Part shown: piece after piece, positions 1 to 4,894 of the stretch
How positions within the stretch are numbered: the first letter of the stretch is position 1
Layout of the letters: every line of letters begins with the position of its first letter
DNA from: Anaerolineae bacterium
GTDB taxonomy: Bacteria > Chloroflexota > Anaerolineae > B4-G1 > DUEL01
DNA: 7,839 nt
Direction: 5' to 3'
NCBI GenBank assembly: GCA_029932895.1
Contig: JAOZPF010000135.1
Span: forward strand, 1 to 7,839
Program-made: the position numbers and the translations under genes
Notes under the pieces: generated by a model
What the model saw: only the letters and a program-made list of their open reading frames with translations
What the model was told of the DNA's origin: nothing
Database searches by the model: none

Positions 1-1733
1 TGTCGCACCATCTCCTCCGGCAGACCGCGGTGCAGCCTCAACTCCAGTTGGCCGGTCTGGGGATTGACCATGCTGACCAACCCGCTCTCGAACCCTGAGA
101 CGCTAAGCGCGCGCGCCAGCGCCTCCTCCAGCACGTCATCAAGTTCGAGGGAGCGACTGACCGTGCTGCTGATAGCATTCAGCGTCCGCATCTCGGCCAG
201 CGTTCGCTGCGTCTCCTGGAAGAGACGGCTGTTCTCCAGAGCGACCGCCACCCGCTCCGCGGCCCGCTGGGCCAGAGCGATCTCCTCCGGCTGCCACGGC
301 CCGAGATCATCCGGCCGGTTGAAGCCAACCACACCGACCACAACCCCGCGCAGCGCGACCGGTACGACCAGGGCGTATCGCTCACCTCCGTCTTCTTCAT
401 AGCTAGCGACGACAGGCGCTCCTCCCTCTCGCGCTGCGGCAAAGAGGTCCTGCCAGATCTCTTGCGGGGACATAGATGTACCCAATTGGTACCGCGTCAA
501 CTCTGGCCCCATCTCGCCGAACCGCCGCCATGCCTCAGAGGTCACCGTTTGGTAAAGGTCCTGCAACTCCTCCAGCCTCGATTGCGCCTGAGCGAACAGT
601 CGGGCATTCTCCAACCCTACCGCTATCTGGTCGGAAAGGGCCCGCAGGGTCTGGATACGATCCACGGAAGGCTGCTCCTCGCTCTCGACGTGAGCGTCCA
701 GCACTCCCACCACCTCGCTGCCAATCTGCAGTGGGATGGTCACTCGCCAGCGGGGAGGAGCAAATCCCAACGCCCGCTCGGAGGAGACGGGCGAGACGGC
801 AACTTCGCCGCTCTGCACCACCTGTCCCACTGGGTCATCCCCTCCCAGCCGGACCCGGTAACCTGATCGTTTCTCAGAGGAAGAACGGAGGACGGCGTAT
901 TCCCGTCGATCGTCCAACAGGAACAGGTCAACATACTGGAGGTCGTAACGCTCGGCCACCAGACTGACAAAGCGGTCCATCAGTTCCTGTTCCTCCACAA
1001 GTGCGGCCGTCTGCCGCGCCACCTCGGCGGCGGCTGCCAGGGCTTCGGTTCGCTCCGCCAGAAGACGGTTGGTCTCCTCCAGTTCAATTGCCCGCTGCTG
1101 GAGCAGCCCGGAGGTATGGGCCACCTCTGCCGAGGCCCGGCGCTCCGCCTCCAGGATATTGGACTGAAAGCGGACAAAGCGCCACAGCAACACGACGAGG
1201 GGGAGCAGGAGCATCAGCAGGGTGATACCAGAATCCAACCAGGCGGAGAGAGCGAGAGGGTTATCCTGGTAGGCGGGGAAGGTCGTGATCAACCCCAGGT
1301 GAACGAAGAGGGTGAAGACAGCATAGATGAGCAGGCTAAGGCCCATCATCGACAGGCCGGAGCGAGCACCAATGAGGATGGCGGCGAGAATGGGCAAAGC
1401 GAAAATGTAGAGCCGCCCATCTCCCGCCAGCCCGGCGCGCCACAGGCCCATCGCACCAGCGAGATAGCCCAGCAACAACAGTCCTCCCGCCCGCAGACGG
1501 AAATTGATACGACGCAGAACCGCCAACATCAACAGGACGGCGTACAGCAGAAGAAAGGCCCCCGCCGCCAGCCACTGGCTCGGGTCACGGACCGCCTGGG
1601 AGACCGTGGACGCGACAGCAAAGGTGGCAAGCACCGTCACGACCACCAGCAGGGTGTTCAGCACGCCGGTACGCCATTCTTGCAGCGAAACCGCAAGTTC
1701 GGACGTCGCATTCGAGAGTGTGTCGTCTCTCAT
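1..1733 (-). CDS. Six-TM multi-GAF sensor protein, 3' end outside window
   Basis: The frame is open from the ATG at 1733 to the left edge: 577 codons without a stop, the last complete codon ending at base 3. The product is membrane-bound. Residues 24-187 hold about six hydrophobic segments (roughly 24-42, 53-73, 82-97, 108-122, 126-150, 165-187) that I cannot match to a named sensor family. There is no HAMP domain. A charged coiled coil follows (about 188-250), then a full GAF (about 235-378, ending SDQIAVGLENARLF), a short atypical GAF (about 385-505, ending AERVAVALENSRLF), and the start of a third GAF from about 516, cut by the edge. GAF domains bind small ligands or mediate dimer signalling. 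No cysteine occurs in the visible part, which argues against covalent bilin. The output domain is unseen; a histidine kinase is the usual end of such proteins, but that is a guess. The start is supported by AGAGGGAG four bases upstream. It follows the HAMP-GAF-GAF gene after 75 bases, in the same direction. Confidence 0.88.
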   Translation of the reverse strand, partial: MRDDTLSNATSELAVSLQEWRTGVLNTLLVVVTVLATFAVASTVSQAVRDPSQWLAAGAFLLLYAVLLMLAVLRRINFRLRAGGLLLLGYLAGAMGLWRAGLAGDGRLYIFALPILAAILIGARSGLSMMGLSLLIYAVFTLFVHLGLITTFPAYQDNPLALSAWLDSGITLLMLLLPLVVLLWRFVRFQSNILEAERRASAEVAHTSGLLQQRAIELEETNRLLAERTEALAAAAEVARQTAALVEEQELMDRFVSLVAERYDLQYVDLFLLDDRREYAVLRSSSEKRSGYRVRLGGDDPVGQVVQSGEVAVSPVSSERALGFAPPRWRVTIPLQIGSEVVGVLDAHVESEEQPSVDRIQTLRALSDQIAVGLENARLFAQAQSRLEELQDLYQTVTSEAWRRFGEMGPELTRYQLGTSMSPQEIWQDLFAAAREGGAPVVASYEEDGGERYALVVPVALRGVVVGVVGFNRPDDLGPWQPEEIALAQRAAERVAVALENSRLFQETQRTLAEMRTLNAISSTVSRSLELDDVLEEALARALSVSGFESGLVSMVNPQTGQLELRLHRGLPEEMVR

Positions 1734-1737
1734 ACTA

Positions 1738-1745
1738 CTCCCTCT
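1738..1745 (-). promoter_or_regulatory. Ribosome binding site of the six-TM GAF sensor
   Basis: The purine run AGAGGGAG ends four bases before the ATG at 1733. It contains the GGAG core, and it decides the start of this gene, whose coding frame has to be read through to the window edge. Confidence 0.65.
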
Positions 1746-1758
1746 CTATCCGGCTGCC

Positions 1759-1791
1759 AGGTGAGCGTGAGTATCCATCCCCCGCTCACCT
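1759..1791 (-). repeat. Inverted repeat, 9-bp perfect arms, between two GAF genes
   Basis: On the minus strand AGGTGAGCG (1791-1783) is followed after 15 bases by its exact reverse complement CGCTCACCT (1767-1759). It lies in the 75-base gap between the HAMP-GAF-GAF stop and the next start, and ends about 14 bases before that gene's ribosome binding site. No T-run follows in either direction, so a classical intrinsic terminator is unlikely. It could be an mRNA hairpin that sets the stability or level of the two parts of the transcript, or a palindromic operator. The rest of the gap shows no convincing promoter. Confidence 0.6.
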
Positions 1792-1808
1792 TGACCCACC
1801 GCGCTTTG

Positions 1809-4034
1809 CTACTGTTCCTCGCCGCCCTCGTCGTCGCTGGACAGCGTCCCCAGTTCGATGTACACCCCATCCGCTCTCAGAGCCTGCCCGAGTTCCTCGG
1901 CAGCACCCCGCATCACCGCCCTCATATCCATCGACCAGGAAAGCCGGTCGCCAACGGCGCGCAGGGTGGCCTCTTCCTCAGCCCGGCGGCGCGCAAACGC
2001 CAACAGCCGTACCCTTTCCAACGCCACCGCCGCCTGGTCGCTCAGGGTCTCGTAGAGGCGCAAGGAGGAACCGGAGAAAGCGCCTGGGGTGGTGCGGTAG
2101 ACAAAGAGGAACCCTGTTGGCCTATCTCCCGCTGCCAGCGGAAAGTTGGCCACAGCCCGCCCCCCAACCCGCTCGACGAAGGGGCGGGTCTGCCGTGGCA
2201 ATTTATCCGCCTCGTCCAGGTCGGAAGCGACCCAGCGGACGGCGTGGGACTCGACTATCTCGCCGTCCGCCCCGACGGGCACGCGGGTTCCCGGCTTGAG
2301 GGCAAAGCGATGGTCGCGAGCCCAGACGCGGCTCATCTCTACCTCGACTGGCTCTTCCCCATACGGCTCGAACAACCCCAACACGCAACCATCGGCATCG
2401 GTCTCCATCACCGAGCTGAGGACCACATCCAGCACGTCGTCCAACGACACGGCTGTGGTCAGGCGGCGGCCGAGGCGGTAGACGGGACTTGTCGCTTCCA
2501 GAAGCGCGCCCTCCTCAGAGAGTCGACGGGCGTTGTCGATAGCAACGGCGATCTGATCGGCCATGCTCTGCAACGACCGCACATCGTCCGAGTCGAAGGC
2601 CGCCTCCTCGGTTGATTGAACGTTCAGCACGCCGAGGAGCCTCCCGCCAGAGATCAGGGGGAGTGTCACTTCGGAGCGCGTGTAGGGCAAAAGAGGGTTG
2701 GCAAAGTGGACCGCGTCCTCGCCCACGTCGAGTGCGATGCGCGACTGGCGGTGCTGGGCGGTCCAACCGACCATACTGCTGCCGCCCACCGCCAGCCGGT
2801 GTCCCTGTGCCTTCATCTTGGCCCCAGCTTCCCCGGTGGCCTCGCGCAACACAGCCCACTCCCCGGTTTCGTCCAACAAAAAGATGCCGGCGTGATAGAA
2901 CCCGAACTGGTCGCGAATCAGCTCCACCGTCCGGCGCAGCAGTTGGTCAATATCAAAGATCGAGGCGATGGTTCGACCGATCTGGGCGCTGGCCTCCAAC
3001 TGCATCGCCCGGCGCTGCAGCGCATAGTTGGCATCCTGGAGTGCACGAGTCCGCTCGGCCACGCGGTCCTCCAGCTCGGCATAGAGGTCCTGCAAGTGCT
3101 CAGCCATCTCGTTAAAGGCCACCGCCAGGCGGCCAAACTCGTCCCGGCGCTCGACGGGGACCCGCTCCTCAAGGCGTCCGGCCGCCAGGCGGGTCGCGCC
3201 CTCCACAAGGCGGTCGACGGGGCGGGCGATGCCGCGGATGGTGATCAGAGAGGTGAGAGCAGCCACGACCAGCGCCAGCACGCCAAAGACGGTGGGGGCA
3301 AAGTTGATCAGGCGGCGTGCCGCGGTCATCTGGGCCGCGGCGGCTGCCTGCCGCTCCTCCGCTGCCACGATCATGCTCCCCAGCGACTGCACCACGACGA
3401 GATCGTAGTTGACCTCAAGTTGCGCCTGGTAAAAGCTGACGCGCTCCCAGTTCCCCTCGCGCACGGCCGTCGCCACATAGTCGGCGATGAAATCGATGCC
3501 GGACATCCGCGACTGGGCACGACGGGCCTCCACCCGCACCTCGTCATCATCGGGCAGGTCGTTAGTAGCCGTGCTGAGCCCGCCGATCGCATCGCTCAGG
3601 TCAGAGCGGCTTCTACCAAGAGCCTCGACCAACGTGTCCGGGTCCTGTGAAGGCGAGGCCTGCCCGATAGTGAGCAGCAAGTCAGCCGAGGCGCGCGCCG
3701 CCACATATGCTGCCGTGACCCGCTCTCCTTCTCTCTGTAGTTCAGCAAAAGCGCGGTCCAACCAGTTCAGCGCCAGAAAGTTGGCCACCCCACTGAGCAG
3801 CAACAGCACCAAAATCGCTACAAAACCCCACATCAGACGACCGCGGATGGTCATGCCATGGGGCGTAAAACGGGGCTGCGTCTCCTCTTCGACGACGGGC
3901 GCCTGCCCAGCCTCCGGCCCGGGTGGCGGCTCGACCCGCGGGGGGCGCAAGGGCCGCTCCCTTCCCTCCGGCTCCGGGGGCGGAAAATCGGAGAACAAGT
4001 CCTCCAGAGAACGATTCAGCTTGTTATCACTCAT
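1809..4034 (-). CDS. Membrane HAMP-GAF-GAF sensor protein without kinase domain
   Basis: This 741-residue protein looks like a receptor with no catalytic output. In order: a cytoplasmic tail of about 66 residues, acidic and proline-rich, beginning with a ParB-like LNRSLEDLF (residues 6-14); TM1 about 68-90; an outer, mostly helical domain about 91-243, resembling a four-helix-bundle sensor; TM2 about 244-266; HAMP about 267-320; a coiled-coil linker about 320-350 (LEDRVAERT, then LQRRAMQLEAS); GAF1 about 350-505 (ending SDQIAVAIDNARRL); GAF2 about 522-675 (ending SDQAAVALERVRLL); and the opening helix and first strand of a third GAF (about 688-729) before an acidic end. There is no HisKA, HATPase, GGDEF, EAL, SpoIIE or chemoreceptor signalling tip. 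The start ATG overlaps the parA stop as ATGA, with GGGAG 10 bases upstream inside parA. It probably passes signals by contact, plausibly with the kinase encoded two genes upstream, whose HAMP-linker-GAF region is homologous, and with ParA. The partner roles are inferred. Confidence 0.93.
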   Translation of the reverse strand: MSDNKLNRSLEDLFSDFPPPEPEGRERPLRPPRVEPPPGPEAGQAPVVEEETQPRFTPHGMTIRGRLMWGFVAILVLLLLSGVANFLALNWLDRAFAELQREGERVTAAYVAARASADLLLTIGQASPSQDPDTLVEALGRSRSDLSDAIGGLSTATNDLPDDDEVRVEARRAQSRMSGIDFIADYVATAVREGNWERVSFYQAQLEVNYDLVVVQSLGSMIVAAEERQAAAAAQMTAARRLINFAPTVFGVLALVVAALTSLITIRGIARPVDRLVEGATRLAAGRLEERVPVERRDEFGRLAVAFNEMAEHLQDLYAELEDRVAERTRALQDANYALQRRAMQLEASAQIGRTIASIFDIDQLLRRTVELIRDQFGFYHAGIFLLDETGEWAVLREATGEAGAKMKAQGHRLAVGGSSMVGWTAQHRQSRIALDVGEDAVHFANPLLPYTRSEVTLPLISGGRLLGVLNVQSTEEAAFDSDDVRSLQSMADQIAVAIDNARRLSEEGALLEATSPVYRLGRRLTTAVSLDDVLDVVLSSVMETDADGCVLGLFEPYGEEPVEVEMSRVWARDHRFALKPGTRVPVGADGEIVESHAVRWVASDLDEADKLPRQTRPFVERVGGRAVANFPLAAGDRPTGFLFVYRTTPGAFSGSSLRLYETLSDQAAVALERVRLLAFARRRAEEEATLRAVGDRLSWSMDMRAVMRGAAEELGQALRADGVYIELGTLSSDDEGGEEQ
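3984..4022 (-). other. ParB-like N-terminal motif in the HAMP-GAF-GAF protein
   Basis: Residues 5-17 of the HAMP-GAF-GAF protein include L6, R8, S9, L10, L13 and F14. This fits the pattern L-x-(K/R)-(G/S)-(I/L)-x-x-L-F found at the N terminus of ParB proteins; Bacillus Spo0J has LGKGINALF there, from memory. In ParB this segment contacts ParA and stimulates ATP hydrolysis. Here it opens a tail that should be cytoplasmic, because HAMP and the GAF domains lie after an even number of membrane spans. The motif is short and could arise by chance in an amphipathic helix; the adjoining, translationally coupled parA is what makes it notable. Confidence 0.45.
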
Positions 4035-4894
4035 AGCCCCATTGCTCCCGTAGAGACGACCGACGGTGACCGGGCAGACTCCTGCTCCGACGTTCCCTCT
4101 CCCCCAGGCGGCCTGTTCGCCGGCGCGATGAGACGCAAGCTCGCCACCAGCTCACGAGCCAGGTTGCGATACTGCTGGCTGGCGCGCGTATTGGGCGCAT
4201 AGCTGGTCACCGGCTGACCAAAGGCTGGACTCTCCCGCAGTCTCGTATCCACCTGGATGATCTGCCGGAACAGGGTGCGGCGGAAGCGGAGTTGCATATG
4301 CTTGAGGATCAGACGGTGAATCCTGTTCCGCTGGTCAAACATCGTCACCAGCAGCCGGTAGGCCAAGTTGGGATTGCTCTTGCGCCGCACCAGCTTGACC
4401 ATCTCGGTCATCTGGCGCAGGGAACGCACGGCATAGTACTCGCACTGCGTGGGAATGATCAACAGACTGGCTGCCGTCAGCGCGTTGAGCGTCACCGTCC
4501 CAAATGTCGGCGGGCAGTCGATGAGCACGAAATCGTAAAGATCGGGATGCATGCGCTCCAGATCGGCCTTCAACCGGTATTCATAGCCCGGGCTTTTGTA
4601 CAACACCTTGTCCAGGATAACCAGCTCGCGGTTCGCCGGCGCCAGGTCCAGCCCGGGCACCGTCGTCTCCCGGCTGGTGGCGACCAGAGAGCTTTGGGCC
4701 AACAGCACATCGGCCACTGTGCGCCGGAGCGAGTCGGGATCGACTGCCAGTGAAGCGGTCAGGTGTGCCTGGGGGTCAAGGTCGACCAGTAGGACGAGCC
4801 ATCCCTGCTCGGCCAGACTGCCGCCCAGCGAGAGACAGGTCGTGGTCTTGGCCACGCCCCCCTTGTTATTGGCAATCGCGACCACGGTGGCCAT
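4031..4894 (-). CDS. ParA/Soj-family ATPase
   Basis: This 287-residue protein is a complete ParA-type deviant Walker ATPase, slightly longer than the usual 250-270 residues. It has the signature-lysine P-loop KGGVAKTT (residues 11-18), the Walker A-prime motif DLDPQAHLT (38-46), the Walker B region VLIDCPPTFG (123-132), and the late conserved block TRLRESPAFGQPV (217-229) followed by the C-terminal helix with QYRNLARELV. Such ATPases dimerise on ATP, bind DNA non-specifically and position cargo such as plasmids, chromosomes or protein clusters. Residues 165-215 are rich in Arg and Lys, as expected for nucleoid binding. There is no N-terminal helix-turn-helix and no MinD-type amphipathic C-terminal helix; the last 28 residues look disordered. 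The start ATG shares one base with the kinase stop (TGATG) and follows AGGGGGG. No ParB gene or parS site lies in the window, so its partner is probably one of the sensor proteins, the best candidate being the downstream HAMP-GAF-GAF product. A symbol parA would state only the family. Confidence 0.95.
   Translation of the reverse strand: MATVVAIANNKGGVAKTTTCLSLGGSLAEQGWLVLLVDLDPQAHLTASLAVDPDSLRRTVADVLLAQSSLVATSRETTVPGLDLAPANRELVILDKVLYKSPGYEYRLKADLERMHPDLYDFVLIDCPPTFGTVTLNALTAASLLIIPTQCEYYAVRSLRQMTEMVKLVRRKSNPNLAYRLLVTMFDQRNRIHRLILKHMQLRFRRTLFRQIIQVDTRLRESPAFGQPVTSYAPNTRASQQYRNLARELVASLRLIAPANRPPGGEGTSEQESARSPSVVSTGAMGL
4045..4049 (-). promoter_or_regulatory. Ribosome binding site of the HAMP-GAF-GAF gene inside parA
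   Basis: GGGAG lies 10 bases before the ATG at 4034, within the last codons of parA. The spacing is a little long, so initiation probably also relies on ribosomes ending parA at the overlapping ATGA. Confidence 0.4.

Noticed and set aside
1734..1808. Frameshift joining the HAMP-GAF-GAF gene to the next gene
   Set aside because: The downstream gene has its own ribosome site and starts with an unrelated membrane module, and no GAF continuation can be read in the 75-base gap.
1116..2615. Long plus-strand frame of 499 codons
   Set aside because: It runs antisense across two well-supported minus-strand genes and the gap between them, shows no domain or motif, and has the Gln/His/Arg/Gly-rich make-up expected of a shadow of GC-rich coding DNA.
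2616..3650. Plus-strand frame of 344 codons
   Set aside because: It lies wholly inside the HAMP-GAF-GAF gene on the opposite strand, with no recognisable motif; the minus-strand reading has membrane segments, HAMP and GAF domains.
1..4034. Bilin-binding (phytochrome or cyanobacteriochrome) GAF domains
   Set aside because: No Cys-His chromophore motif is seen. The visible part of the left-edge protein has no cysteine, and the HAMP-GAF-GAF protein has only C550, near the start of GAF2 and not followed by His.
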